45,995 nt of DNA from a virus, in IMG/VR virus record IMGVR_UViG_3300027607_000131, positions 1 through 45,995 of that record; one strand, given 5' to 3'. Below the pieces are notes generated by a model. It worked only from the letters and a program-made list of their open reading frames with translations. It made no database searches and was not told the DNA's origin. Of this stretch, positions 26,021 through 34,291 are shown piece by piece (position 1 is the stretch's first letter; each line of letters begins with the position of its first letter). The translations under genes were made by a program, and so were the position numbers.

Positions 26021-26053
26021 GCATGATCATGTTGCATAGAAACATGATCATGC
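26021..26053. promoter_or_regulatory. Perfect 13-base inverted repeat with nested palindromes
   Basis: GCATGATCATGTT and AACATGATCATGC flank a seven-base loop. Each arm includes the ten-base palindrome CATGATCATG, so the site offers two operator-like half-sites about 20 bases apart, two helical turns. It lies in the 388-base gap between divergent genes 25851 and 26240, about 190 bases before the latter. No T-run follows, so a terminator is unlikely. The rest of the gap shows no gene; a weak box-like CTCTATACAGAT lies near 25892. Confidence 0.55.
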
Positions 26054-26239
26054 CCCAAAGCTCTTGGGGATTGACGGTTGGTTGCGCGATCAAGAAATCT
26101 TGGCGGTTAACCGGGTTCCACTTAACCTGATCGCGCTCTAGGCGAGAGTTTTCATGTCAAAAATCGCCACCGTTCTGTACAAGCTAAGCGGCATTTACCT
26201 CTCATTGCGTTGCGCACCGACCCAACATATGATTGAGCC

Positions 26240-27364
26240 ATGAGGGGTTTTGGTAAGATTGCGGCAATGAGTCTTCTGGTCTTTGTGCTGGCCAGCGCCG
26301 GGGTGTTTGCGTTCATCGCGTGGCAACATCGGTCGCTGCCGGCCACAGATTGGCAAAGCGCGATGTTCCGGCTTGAGGAAACGCGCGAATGCAAAAAACT
26401 CGCGCGCCTGCTAAGCCAGGTCGCTCGGGCCGGCGAGCCGACGGCACGTCTCCATAAATTCAGGTTACAGGTCGCGGAACGATGCCCCGTGTCGAGCACC
26501 GTGCACAGAGGTCTAAAAGACGATGCTCTGAACTATAGATCCATCGTTGAGTTAAATCGGATAGTTGGAAAGCTGGGACGTTTGACAAACCCCTGGTCGT
26601 TAGCGGGCGGATGGCAGCATGTTCTCTCCTTTTCTGTCCGCAACCTGGACAGGCCGGGACTAATCGGAAAGCGGGCGGCTGCTTGGCTCTATTGTTCGAG
26701 GAAAGCAATCCTTTCTCGGCCGATCGACCAATTGGCGATCAACCTTGCGGTACGCAAACTGAATCAAGAGCCGCCCACCCCTCACGAATTGCGTATCAAG
26801 AAGGCGCGCGCATGGTGTGGCAACACCATGTTTGACATTGGCATGGCTCTTTCCTCTTGTGCCGGCCAAGAAGCGTGCAACAAAGACCGCCAAGAAGCAC
26901 TTAACCATGCCGTGCGCCGTTTCAAATCCAACGATGCTGAGTTAGAGCTCGCCCTCTCCTATTCGGACTCGGTGTACGACAGAGTGCGTCGGGTGAAGAG
27001 CATTTCCGAGCGGCACAAGCTTGGGCGCGGTTATAAGATCCTCTCGCGCTGGTATCTTGATGGGGAGCTTGTGGTCAGATCGCCAGCTAAGGCAGCCTAT
27101 TTTGCAACGCTCGCTCTTGAAAAGAACCAGGATACTCAGCCTATTCTTGATAAAGCCAAATCAGAGATGCCTGAAAGCTTGATCGATGAAATGGAACGTG
27201 CGCTTGCCTACTACCGCAAGCACGATTACCCTTGGATCAGAACGATACCCATTTGCAATCCACCCACATCGTGGAGAGATAGCCAAGGAAAACTCCATCC
27301 TCCCCGCCCATTGACAGATGAAGAACGCAAACGCCTTCCACCCGGTTGCATCCAACGCGACTAG
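26240..27364 (+). CDS. Membrane-anchored Sel1-like repeat protein (family member 3)
   Basis: The 374-residue protein starts MRGFGKIAAMSLLVFVLASA with a helix to residue ~29, then DWQSAMFRLEETRECKKLARLL. Matching family landmarks are AAWLYCSRKAILSRPIDQLAIN, ARAWCGNTMFDIGMAL and the repeat LGRGYKILSRWYLDGEL followed by AKAAYFATLALEKNQDTQPIL. The C-terminal cysteine-tryptophan of the other members (CWY) is replaced by LAYYRKHDYPW, so one disulphide may differ. It is the shortest full member, flanked by two minus-strand cargo genes that share the RASK motif (25246, 27570). Confidence 0.76.
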   Translation: MRGFGKIAAMSLLVFVLASAGVFAFIAWQHRSLPATDWQSAMFRLEETRECKKLARLLSQVARAGEPTARLHKFRLQVAERCPVSSTVHRGLKDDALNYRSIVELNRIVGKLGRLTNPWSLAGGWQHVLSFSVRNLDRPGLIGKRAAAWLYCSRKAILSRPIDQLAINLAVRKLNQEPPTPHELRIKKARAWCGNTMFDIGMALSSCAGQEACNKDRQEALNHAVRRFKSNDAELELALSYSDSVYDRVRRVKSISERHKLGRGYKILSRWYLDGELVVRSPAKAAYFATLALEKNQDTQPILDKAKSEMPESLIDEMERALAYYRKHDYPWIRTIPICNPPTSWRDSQGKLHPPRPLTDEERKRLPPGCIQRD

Positions 27365-27569
27365 ACATCGAGAAATCTACGAATGTGCGCTCTGAACCGT
27401 CCTACTTCGGGCATGATCGTTCATGATCGGGCTGCACGCACTCGGTTCTATGCATAATTCCTCCGGCATTGCGCCTACCACCATGTACTGAATCGGTACG
27501 TCGCCGAAGACAAGCGTTCGGGTAGTCAATCTTTCGGCCGCTCCTCACCGACTTAAACTGACGGCATGA

Positions 27570-28460
27570 CTATCGATAGAAAGAAGCCGGATAGTCTGTA
27601 TAGCGCCCCTCACAACAAGAACTGAGGATCTCTAGCGAGTCCTCCTTGAAAGATTCAGCAAACTCTAACTCGCTCTCGATACGATCAATTTCAGCCTGTG
27701 CGGCATAGATCTCGTCTCCAATTTCTTTAATTTCCTTGTGGGCTTCGTAAAGATTTATTGTCGCTCCTAGCAAATCCGCCAAGATTCCAAAAACGACGCC
27801 CGCCGTCCCTTCTTTTGCATTTACGACTGCGCCACCAGCTGCCATCGCAATATCGACTCCCAGTTGGCCCCACATTTCATAAGACTTGTCATCCAACTTT
27901 TGGGCGGCAGCGTAGAACGCTTCTCTTGCTTCAGGTTTTTCTGCGATCAAATCTTCGATTTTCGCAATCTGAGTACCAACCCCTCCATCATAAATAGTCT
28001 GGCACTGTTCTTCGGATTTCCGTTCAGGACAATCATCTTCGACACTTTCGTCCCCATATTCCATATCCGTCGCAGTGTTGGCGGCAAGATCATGCGATGT
28101 TCCATCATCAAGATTTGCAGAATCGTATCGCCCACTCTCCACGAAATTGCTGGTCGGTCCGCTATGAGGGCTTGTGGGATTCAGACCATCCGTCCAGCCT
28201 AGGCGTTCAGTGTGAGGATACTCTCGCTGCGGCTGAGTTACGGCGCCAAAGCCATTTGGTGATCCCAAGCTTGGGACGAAACCGCTTCTCGCAGCCGCGT
28301 CGCGCGTTGCTGTAAAGGGTTGGACACGCGAAGTATGATTGCGGCTTCCGGTCGAACTGTTTCTTCGGCGCTCCCGCGCGTTTGAATTCAGTAGTGCAAG
28401 GTCTTTCGATGCTCGGACAAGCTGATTACGGATGACATTTTGCTCAAAATCGTCCCTCAT
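27570..28460 (-). CDS. Putative cargo/effector with hydrophobic hairpin and coiled coil
   Basis: The 296-residue protein starts MRDDFEQNVIRNQLVRASKD after an AAAGGAAA site. The first ~20 residues match the RASK-type start of 25246 and 30184. Residues ~25-150 are low-complexity (Ser, Asn, Pro, acidic). Residues ~195-240 form a glycine-alanine-rich hydrophobic pair of helices (VDIAMAAGGAVVNA, AGVVFGILADLLGATINL), followed by a long charged coiled coil and a late CC pair. Layout recalls pore-forming or membrane-inserting proteins. Phage injection proteins also look like this. No catalytic motif. Confidence 0.7.
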   Translation of the reverse strand: MRDDFEQNVIRNQLVRASKDLALLNSNARERRRNSSTGSRNHTSRVQPFTATRDAAARSGFVPSLGSPNGFGAVTQPQREYPHTERLGWTDGLNPTSPHSGPTSNFVESGRYDSANLDDGTSHDLAANTATDMEYGDESVEDDCPERKSEEQCQTIYDGGVGTQIAKIEDLIAEKPEAREAFYAAAQKLDDKSYEMWGQLGVDIAMAAGGAVVNAKEGTAGVVFGILADLLGATINLYEAHKEIKEIGDEIYAAQAEIDRIESELEFAESFKEDSLEILSSCCEGRYTDYPASFYR

Positions 28461-28644
28461 TGATTTTTTCCTTTCATGGATAGATTAATTTGTGTACGGA
28501 GCGGACGGTTGCGCCCTCATTGGAACAGCTCCAAACGAGCAGTCAAAGATGGCGTGTGTTGGTCAGCGCACCTGACCCGGGTTTTGTACGCGCAAAACGC
28601 ACGCTATCGTTGAAAATGCGCAACTCAAACCTCACATAACAACG
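28461..28644. promoter_or_regulatory. Divergent intergenic region, duplicated at 30544-30745
   Basis: It holds the box GTGTACGGA (28492-28500), minus-strand TCCGTACACAAATTA, 32 bases from the start at 28460. From the box to 28623 the sequence matches 30602-30731, with shared words GTGTACGGAG, TCA(A)CGCACCTGAC, CGCAA(A/G)ACGCACGCT and CGTTGAAA. The distal half is probably the promoter of the plus-strand gene at 28645. Confidence 0.6.
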
Positions 28645-29835
28645 ATGTGGAAATTTCTGAGACGGACATTCCTTCTGCTCTTCATGCTCCTCGCAGGTGG
28701 CGGTCTTTGGCTCGCATGGGATCAAAGACCTTATGAGCAGGCGGATTGGCGGGGCGCGCCGCAAACGATGGAACAGCAAGGCCATTGCACGCGTATGATT
28801 TATCTCGTCAACAATCTTGTCACCTCTGGGCAGGCGGAAGCTCGTCTTCATTTCATTCGCCTATATGCTGATCCCGATTTCATCGCGCGCTGCGGGACGC
28901 ATGATTTTCCGCTCATGTCGATGTCAGACGATTTTCGTTCCGCCGTCGCGAATTACACAAAACGGGTCACGAAGCACGATGAGGGTCCTCTGCGAGAGAA
29001 AGAAAAGCCCTTTCGAAAACGTTGGAGCCTTGAGCATGGGTGGCGGCATGTTGCGGCATTTGCCGTTACTGATCCTACGCGGCCCGACCTTGTGCTTGCA
29101 CGAACCCAGGTGTGGCTGGCGTGCTCCCACAAGCAGCTGACATCAACCTATCCCGTTCAGTTCTTGGTCAACCGTTACGTATTTTTCTTGGCCGAGCGGG
29201 GCCGCGCCCTTCCCCAGACACGATTGGAAGCGCGGCGCAAATGGTGCGGCGACACCTTGTCTTGGCTATCGTTGGAAACGGCATCGTCCCCCAAAACCGC
29301 GCGCGTGCTTGAAAAAGATGCCCTTTGGTTTGGCAATGTGGATACCAAACTCGCCCCGATAAGAGATGGCACATTTGTGCCGGCCAGCACCGAAACCAAG
29401 TGGCCAATTTACTATTCCGAGTGGCTCTATCGCCTTCACGATTATGCCGCCGGCTATCGTGCTCCACAGGCACAGATTCTTTTGGCCCTCAAGCTTTCCG
29501 AGCAGCCGTTGATCGACGGACGCCCGATCAAAGACGCTCATCTATTAGCAGCATTGTGGGCCTATATCGCGGTGGATCACGGCGCGGATCCACGAGGTGA
29601 CTTGGCGCCCCTGTTCGCACACCTCAATGCCGAAGAGGCGCGCCAAGTTACCGAGATCGTGGACTGTTGGTACGAAAACGCGATGAGCTACCACTTTGGT
29701 AGTGGCATGTTCTTGGGGTTAGAAGGGCATGGTACGGCCATTGAAGGTGATGGCCCATGGCCCAAGATCCGCACGGCATGTGACGCTAACATCCCCGGCA
29801 CGCCAGCATTTAAAATGCAGCCGCGAACAAAGTAG
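28645..29835 (+). CDS. Membrane-anchored Sel1-like repeat protein (family member 4)
   Basis: The 396-residue protein starts MWKFLRRTFLLLFMLLAGGG, one helix to residue ~25, then DWRGAPQTMEQQGHCTRMIYLV. It keeps FRKRWSLEHGWRHVAAFAV, TQVWLACSHKQLTST, RRKWCGDTLSWLSLETA, the Sel1-like PQAQILLALKLSEQPLIDG with LLAALWAYIAVDHGADPRGDL, and LNAEEARQVTEIVDCWYEN. All the conserved cysteines are present. It is flanked by RASK-motif cargo genes on both sides (27570, 30184). A periplasmic protein-binding role is inferred from Sel1 repeats. Confidence 0.78.
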   Translation: MWKFLRRTFLLLFMLLAGGGLWLAWDQRPYEQADWRGAPQTMEQQGHCTRMIYLVNNLVTSGQAEARLHFIRLYADPDFIARCGTHDFPLMSMSDDFRSAVANYTKRVTKHDEGPLREKEKPFRKRWSLEHGWRHVAAFAVTDPTRPDLVLARTQVWLACSHKQLTSTYPVQFLVNRYVFFLAERGRALPQTRLEARRKWCGDTLSWLSLETASSPKTARVLEKDALWFGNVDTKLAPIRDGTFVPASTETKWPIYYSEWLYRLHDYAAGYRAPQAQILLALKLSEQPLIDGRPIKDAHLLAALWAYIAVDHGADPRGDLAPLFAHLNAEEARQVTEIVDCWYENAMSYHFGSGMFLGLEGHGTAIEGDGPWPKIRTACDANIPGTPAFKMQPRTK

Positions 29836-29969
29836 TCGAAAATGCGATTCTCACCATTGATGTGAGCGGATTTGCCGACCAAGTGAGAACGCTGTGTTGG
29901 TGACAATGGCATTCGCACATAACAGGCCGCCTGCGAAATTGTGTCAAAATCCATATCCATTACTTCGGC

Positions 29970-30155
29970 TTATGTCTCGGTCTCCGGATTCTCAAAGCTC
30001 CTGTTGAATGCGACATTCAATGTCGTCGCGTCATCGATCAACAATGCCAACTCAAACGCCATATCATCGCAGTTTGGATGACGAGCCTTCTCCGCAAATT
30101 GTAGAAAATAACTCAGCACCAGCGCTTCTGTCCGCACAACACCACGATGAGCCAC
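29970..30155 (-). CDS. Possible small gene downstream of cargo gene 30184
   Basis: A 61-residue frame from GTG 30155 follows the stop of the gene at 30184 by 28 bases on the same strand. The composition is protein-like (ALVLSYFLQFAEKARHP, DDMAFELALLIDDAT, LNVAFNRSFENPET) and helical. No ribosome site is visible. It could be a small partner of the cargo protein, a gene fragment, or chance. The stretch 29836-29969 holds nothing else. Confidence 0.35.
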   Translation of the reverse strand: MAHRGVVRTEALVLSYFLQFAEKARHPNCDDMAFELALLIDDATTLNVAFNRSFENPETET

Positions 30156-30183
30156 TTATGCGCACAGACGGTTGTGCCAGACT

Positions 30184-30543
30184 TTAGGTCTGCGGATACC
30201 ATTTCTGGCAGACCTCATCGTCGGGGTTTATGTTAAGGCAATATGCACGGCACAAACCACTATGGGGTTCATGTTCACAATAGGCACTTATAGCAGGATT
30301 TAACGGAACCCTTCTCCAAAATGGGCCCTTTGGCGGGTTCTTGCCGGGCGTCTTTTTGGGATCGGAGTTTCCTCCGTTATTGTTTTCCGCCACCAGAACG
30401 GGACGTCTTCTTTTGGAAGAATAGAATTGTCCATTTGTTATTCGGTCGTCCATCGAAGTATCATCATCGTCGGAGGACGTCTGGTGTTTTGAAGCACGAA
30501 TAAGTTCGGCTTTAATGTTGTCGCGTTCGTTTCTAACTCTCAC
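30184..30543 (-). CDS. Short putative cargo protein with RASK-type N-terminus
   Basis: The 119-residue protein starts at GTG 30543 after a GAAAGGAAAG site (MRVRNERDNIKAELIRASKH). The upstream in-frame ATG at 30579 lacks a site. The N-terminal motif is the clearest match to 25246. A polar acidic linker with DDDDT follows, then a lysine/proline stretch (KKTPGKNPPKGPFWRR), then a small C-terminal domain with four cysteines and two histidines (AYCEHEPHSGLCRAYC, EVCQKWY), which could bind zinc or form disulphides. Function unknown. It lies beside Sel1-like member 4 and the anchored protein at 30746. Confidence 0.68.
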   Translation of the reverse strand: MRVRNERDNIKAELIRASKHQTSSDDDDTSMDDRITNGQFYSSKRRRPVLVAENNNGGNSDPKKTPGKNPPKGPFWRRVPLNPAISAYCEHEPHSGLCRAYCLNINPDDEVCQKWYPQT

Positions 30544-30745
30544 AGTCTTTCCTTTCGTGAGTGAGACCACGCCGCACATCTACGGTACTGATTATTCATT
30601 TGTGTACGGAGTGGAAGTGGTTCTTCATTTGAGAAGATCTCAAGAACTGCTCGAATGAAGCGGTGATGAGTCAACGCACCTGACGCAAGTTTTATGCGCG
30701 CAAGACGCACGCTGACGTTGAAATTCTGGGGGATGGATCTAATCT
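30544..30745. promoter_or_regulatory. Divergent intergenic region, duplicate of 28461-28644
   Basis: The box GTGTACGGAG starts at 30602; the minus strand reads TCCGTACACAAATGA, 59 bases upstream of the start at 30543. Bases 30602-30731 match 28492-28623, although the downstream plus-strand genes (30746 and 28645) are not close homologues, so the control region was copied or kept while the gene body changed. Confidence 0.6.
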
Positions 30746-31426
30746 ATGGATATGCCCCGACATGAACCGACTCCGAGCGGCCTTACGCTTACGGCACTTC
30801 TGATCCTGTTGCCCCTGCTCGCCGGGCTCGTGATCGCCTTCATCAACACGAACCAACAGGCTCTTGCCAGCAACGAAGCGCCATTCGTGACGCCGGCAGC
30901 CGAATTGGCAATTGGACGTTGTCCGATCGAATTAACGGACAATCCCGACACACCGCGCCATTTGCGCTATTTCGCAGCCTGCCAGGCAAAGACCTTCGAT
31001 CCAGAGCCGATCCGCTGGGTCCGTCCGGCCGCACTCACCGACCATTGCCTTGATCGGTCCGGGCCTCCTTCGGCCCCTCTGGAAACATCCCCAGAAGCAT
31101 CGCCAAAAGAACCGATCGTCCGAGGGTGGGCGCCAGCCCATTTGATGTCCGGCCACTGCGCCCCACCCGACCAATTTTTGCTGGATACTTCTTTAGGCGT
31201 TCCGGCCTTTTTCTTCCCGCCGAAAACACCGCTCAGCGACCTACAAGACAGCATCTCAACCAGGCACTTTCAGTCCGAGCTCAAGGCGCTGACGATAGAA
31301 GAGCTGATTACAGCACGTAGGCGAGAAAACGAGCGGCGCCTCGAGTTTCTCCGCAATTTGGACGCCGACCGGCCCCGCCCTATTGAAGCCCCATTGTGGC
31401 TGCTTTCATCGAAAATGGAGCAGTGA
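30746..31426 (+). CDS. Single-helix membrane-anchored periplasmic protein
   Basis: The 226-residue protein (ATG 30746, alternative 30752; GGGGGA upstream) has one membrane helix at residues ~13-33 (LTALLILLPLLAGLVIAFI), then a periplasmic part with four cysteines (GRCPIEL, FAACQAK, DHCLDR, GHCAPP) and a proline-rich middle. A C-terminal charged helix (ELITARRRENERRLEFLRNL) follows. The placing of cysteines recalls the Sel1-like family but I find no repeat unit, so I do not assign it there. It begins a run of three plus-strand anchored genes. Confidence 0.68.
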   Translation: MDMPRHEPTPSGLTLTALLILLPLLAGLVIAFINTNQQALASNEAPFVTPAAELAIGRCPIELTDNPDTPRHLRYFAACQAKTFDPEPIRWVRPAALTDHCLDRSGPPSAPLETSPEASPKEPIVRGWAPAHLMSGHCAPPDQFLLDTSLGVPAFFFPPKTPLSDLQDSISTRHFQSELKALTIEELITARRRENERRLEFLRNLDADRPRPIEAPLWLLSSKMEQ

Positions 31427-31510
31427 TTTTCCTTTGCCCGCCGCGCAACAAAAGCCTTTGCGCAATTCCGTTTGCAGATATCAAACCAAATAAAGGCAGG
31501 AGCACCTGAC

Positions 31511-31867
31511 ATGACACCGGCCCAAGAGCAGAGGAAACCCATCGCGCTGGTTCTGCTGGCCTGCTTGTTTTGGACGGCCATCCTCGCGCATTTTGCACGA
31601 GAGAATCCGGCCTCCAAACAAGAAGACGGCCACGCGGCAGCGCTGAAGGTGGCGGCTTATGACAGAGCTGAACGCGCGAAATTCGACAAAGTATGGAACG
31701 ACATTGCCTTTGATCCCTGCCTGCTGACCAATGTCCACTACACGAGGAGACTCATATCATTTCCTAATGACAACAATGGCTTAAGGCAACTTTCTGTCTA
31801 TCGCGTCGAAATTTGCGAACACACTAAAGCAAAACGTGAGGACTTTGACCCAAGCCCTGAGAAATAG
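31511..31867 (+). CDS. Small single-helix membrane protein
   Basis: The 118-residue protein starts at ATG 31511 with AGGAG eight bases upstream (MTPAQEQRKPIALVLLACLF). One helix spans residues ~9-27. The periplasmic part is charged with two cysteines (FDPCLLTN, VEICEHT). It lies 84 bases after 30746 and 58 before 31926, all on the plus strand, so an operon is likely. No family recognised. Confidence 0.65.
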   Translation: MTPAQEQRKPIALVLLACLFWTAILAHFARENPASKQEDGHAAALKVAAYDRAERAKFDKVWNDIAFDPCLLTNVHYTRRLISFPNDNNGLRQLSVYRVEICEHTKAKREDFDPSPEK

Positions 31868-31925
31868 ATTTCTTTGCCTGATCGCGAATGTCTCACGTTC
31901 ACTACGAAAGACACCGGAGACTTAA

Positions 31926-32204
31926 ATGCCCGACCCAACCACAGAAGCAGATCCGAAGTCGTTGCTTTCGGTTTTATTCGTATGCCTGTCTCTCGTCACG
32001 GCCTTGGTGTTCATCGGCGAGTTCCGAAAACCGGAACCCACATTAACGCCTTCCGAGATCGAGTTGTTAGAGCACTATCTGGCCCCCCAATCGGACCGTC
32101 TGAACCAAGACCTTCCGGGTTCTTGCACCGAATGCTGCTGCGATTGCCCGCCCCGGCTGCACCTTATTACGGCGTCGGATGCATACTGTTTGGCGCGCAG
32201 TTGA
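31926..32204 (+). CDS. Small single-helix membrane protein, cysteine-rich end
   Basis: The 92-residue protein starts MPDPTTEADPKSLLSVLFVC with GGAG upstream. One helix spans residues ~12-30. The C-terminus has a cluster of cysteines (SCTECCCDCPP and a final YCLARS), unusual in density. It ends the run of three anchored plus-strand genes and is followed by a family-2 repeat. The cluster could bind metal or be oxidised; function unknown. Confidence 0.62.
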   Translation: MPDPTTEADPKSLLSVLFVCLSLVTALVFIGEFRKPEPTLTPSEIELLEHYLAPQSDRLNQDLPGSCTECCCDCPPRLHLITASDAYCLARS

Positions 32205-32254
32205 GGCGCTTCTCAAAAGTACTGACCCCTCTGTCATCCCGGTTGCCGGCGACC

Positions 32255-32338
32255 GGTAGGGCGGGATGCAATCCCGCCATCACTTCCCCTTAAATTCCAT
32301 GCGGCGGGTTACGCCTTTCAGGCTAACCCGCCCTACCG
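32255..32338. repeat. Palindromic repeat, family 2 (copy 1)
   Basis: GGTAGGGCGGGATGCAATCCCGCC opens it and GGCTAACCCGCCCTACC closes it, so the ends are inverted repeats, with internal dyads. Related copies are at 37248 and 45488, and a fragment at 16298. It lies between convergent genes and may serve as a terminator. Confidence 0.78.
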
Positions 32339-32344
32339 CAAAAT

Positions 32345-33052
32345 CTAAACCGATCCAAACCCCGTATCGGGCACATTGCCTTTGCCGAGCTCGAAACCGC
32401 GCGGGCCGGTGAGGCGCAAGGTCTTCTTGCCCTTATCTTGAGATTTGTAATCGCCGAGCAAGGAATGAAAGCGGCGAGTGGATTCTTGATAGTCGAGCCC
32501 GCTGGCTTCTTTAAGGCGCGCCACCAGGCCAAGGCGTAAGAGATCTTCGGGAAGCAGGCTCGCATGGGTGCTGTCATGGCCGAACACTTCAGCCTCGCCC
32601 ACACCGTCCGCATCCGTATCAACCCAGTATTTCGAGATATATTCGTAATAGACGCTCTCGCCTGCGGCCGGGTTCGGTTCAAACAGAATATTGCCGCCCT
32701 TGATGCGGAACGTATCGTAGACGCGGGTCGTCAGAAACGAATTGTCGAGCTGCCATGTCTGCGGGGTTTGCGGGCCATAGACTTTGCGCTGCTCCGTGCG
32801 GTTATACATCGAATCGTCGATGAGATGCGCAAAGTCGGCGGGCAGCACCGTTTGCACCTCCGCCGCCACCGTTGTGAAATTGGCTTCAATGGTCAGCGCC
32901 TGCCATTCATATTTGCGCACCAATTCCTTGCCGATCAGATTGACAAGAGTGAGCATTTGAATGCTTTGCGGATCGGAACTGCCCACAACCGATGTGGGTT
33001 GGGGCAGCCCGATTTCGGCCGCTGCCTCCTGACAAATGGACAATAGGGACAT
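32345..33052 (-). CDS. Head-to-tail adaptor (P22 gp4 / tail-tube-A-like)
   Basis: The 235-residue protein starts MSLLSICQEAAAEIGLPQPT. The helical start, NLIGKELVRKYEWQALTIE, then LPADFAHLIDDSMYNR, and a beta middle with YYEYISKYWVD, fit the adaptor family that closes the portal ring in short-tailed phages. A late helix pair (LLPEDLLRLGLVARLKEASGLDY) completes the fold. It follows the conserved head protein at 33176, as expected for head-completion genes. A weak GGAAACCCC site precedes the ATG. Assignment is from sequence pattern and gene order. Confidence 0.8.
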   Translation of the reverse strand: MSLLSICQEAAAEIGLPQPTSVVGSSDPQSIQMLTLVNLIGKELVRKYEWQALTIEANFTTVAAEVQTVLPADFAHLIDDSMYNRTEQRKVYGPQTPQTWQLDNSFLTTRVYDTFRIKGGNILFEPNPAAGESVYYEYISKYWVDTDADGVGEAEVFGHDSTHASLLPEDLLRLGLVARLKEASGLDYQESTRRFHSLLGDYKSQDKGKKTLRLTGPRGFELGKGNVPDTGFGSV

Positions 33053-33124
33053 TTATGGGGTTTCCATGTTGGCGTGCGATCGAATGGTGCCGTTCAATGC
33101 ACGCTCATTTTGTTCGGCAACACT

Positions 33125-33170
33125 CAATGGGGTCAGACCCTATTGATCTCAATAGGGTCTGACCCCATTG
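33125..33170. repeat. Perfect 22-base inverted repeat (GGGGTCAGACCC type)
   Basis: CAATGGGGTCAGACCCTATT and two more bases form the first arm, a two-base centre follows, and the second arm is its exact reverse complement. GGGTCAGACCC-type palindromes are widespread in Proteobacteria and often linked to Y1 (REP-associated) transposases. A half-site lies at 16737. It sits just downstream of the start of the adaptor gene and before the end of 33176. Confidence 0.85.
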
Positions 33171-33175
33171 CCTCA

Positions 33176-33928
33176 TCACGCCTCGTTGGTGGCGCCGAAG
33201 ACTTGGCTCATCGCATCGGGTTGAATGTCGGCTTTGCCGGCGGGGTCCGCCTTTTTCTTCCGTGTGCGTTTGATCTTGGGCGTGCTTTCGGCACCTGCGG
33301 CTTGCGGTGGTTCGGGCAAGGTGCCCGCCTCCACATGCGGCGCGTTCAATTGGCGTTCCACATCGGCGATCCCGGCATGCTCTTCCAGATTGGCGAGCCT
33401 TGCGTGCAACTCTTCATTTTCTTTTTCAAGCCGCGCCTGGCGTTGCATGTCCTTGTAATCAGCAAGGAACGTTTTGGCCTGATCGCGTTTTTCCCGGTAA
33501 TCCATCCCCAAATCGCCAACAATGGCATCGGAAATGGCGGCGAGATCTTCGACCGACACAATGTCGAGTTCCTTCAGGGTACGGACATGGCCTTTGGACA
33601 GGAATCGCGCCTCCTCCAGCGGAATACCCACATCGCGCTGCTCGCCATGTTTCCAGGCATGATATTCTTTCGGGAACCGTTCAATCACTCGGCGCGTGAC
33701 CTTTTTTACCGGCTTTTGTTTCTTGTCCCCCGGCACAATCAATTCAACGAGTTCCACCTCGCGCCAAACGGTGAAGCCTTTTTCCTGGCTGGCGAGATAA
33801 TCCTTTTGTTCCCCTTTAAAAAAACGCGGCCGCACCAAAGTGGGGTTCGGTGCACCAACGGCAGGCGCCGACAGCGCCCCGTCGAACGGGTCGTCATAGT
33901 TCATACGCATCATTTCGGATTGAGGCAT
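33176..33928 (-). CDS. Conserved phage head-region protein
   Basis: The 250-residue protein starts at ATG 33928 after a strong AAGGAGGG site; a longer frame to 34045 is rejected. The N-terminal part has PRFFKGEQKDYLASQEKGFTV and a beta stretch VELVELIVPG. A helix-hairpin-like stretch follows (LKELDIVSVEDLAAISDAIVG, ~115-135), then a coiled coil and a lysine-rich end (KIKRTRKKKAD). It lies between the decoration protein and the adaptor, a usual place for a head-completion protein in this phage group. Exact role unknown. Confidence 0.72.
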   Translation of the reverse strand: MPQSEMMRMNYDDPFDGALSAPAVGAPNPTLVRPRFFKGEQKDYLASQEKGFTVWREVELVELIVPGDKKQKPVKKVTRRVIERFPKEYHAWKHGEQRDVGIPLEEARFLSKGHVRTLKELDIVSVEDLAAISDAIVGDLGMDYREKRDQAKTFLADYKDMQRQARLEKENEELHARLANLEEHAGIADVERQLNAPHVEAGTLPEPPQAAGAESTPKIKRTRKKKADPAGKADIQPDAMSQVFGATNEA

Positions 33929-34040
33929 TACAGGTCCCTCCTTTAAGGACTGGCTGTAAAAGTTGGGTTGAATGAAGAGAAAGGGGCGCAGGGAGCGTCC
34001 CTTTCGATTGTCTGTATACGGCTCTGCAACACACTTTGCT

Positions 34041-34283
34041 GTCATCCCGGTTGCCGCAAAGCGGCAGACCGGGATCCATACCCCCTGTGCTCAAATCGAA
34101 ACGCAAGTGGTTATGGATCCCCGATCAAGTCGGGGATGACGACAGTGGGTGCGCGCGGCCTCGCGTAACAATTAGAGTGTCATCCCCCGGCAAAGCGCAG
34201 CGCCGTCCGGGGGATCCAGACAAAGTGGCGAGCGCTCATGGATTACCCGGACACGCTGTTTCACAGCGCACCGGGTAATGACA
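34041..34283. repeat. Two REP-type repeats, family 3 (copies 2 and 3)
   Basis: Copy 2 (34041-34140) runs GTCATCCCGGTTGCC to TATGGATCCCCGATCAAGTC and GGGGATGAC. Copy 3 (34179-34283) is a variant with CCCCCGG...CCGGGGG and ACCCGG...CCGGGT stems. They fill the 363-base gap between 33928 and 34292. A box variant GTATACGGC lies at 34014-34022, 86 bases upstream of the start at 33928. Confidence 0.78.
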
Positions 34284-34291
34284 CAACAATG

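Noticed and set aside
30579-30579. Upstream ATG for the gene at 30184
   Set aside because: The GTG at 30543 has a strong ribosome site and begins right at the conserved motif.
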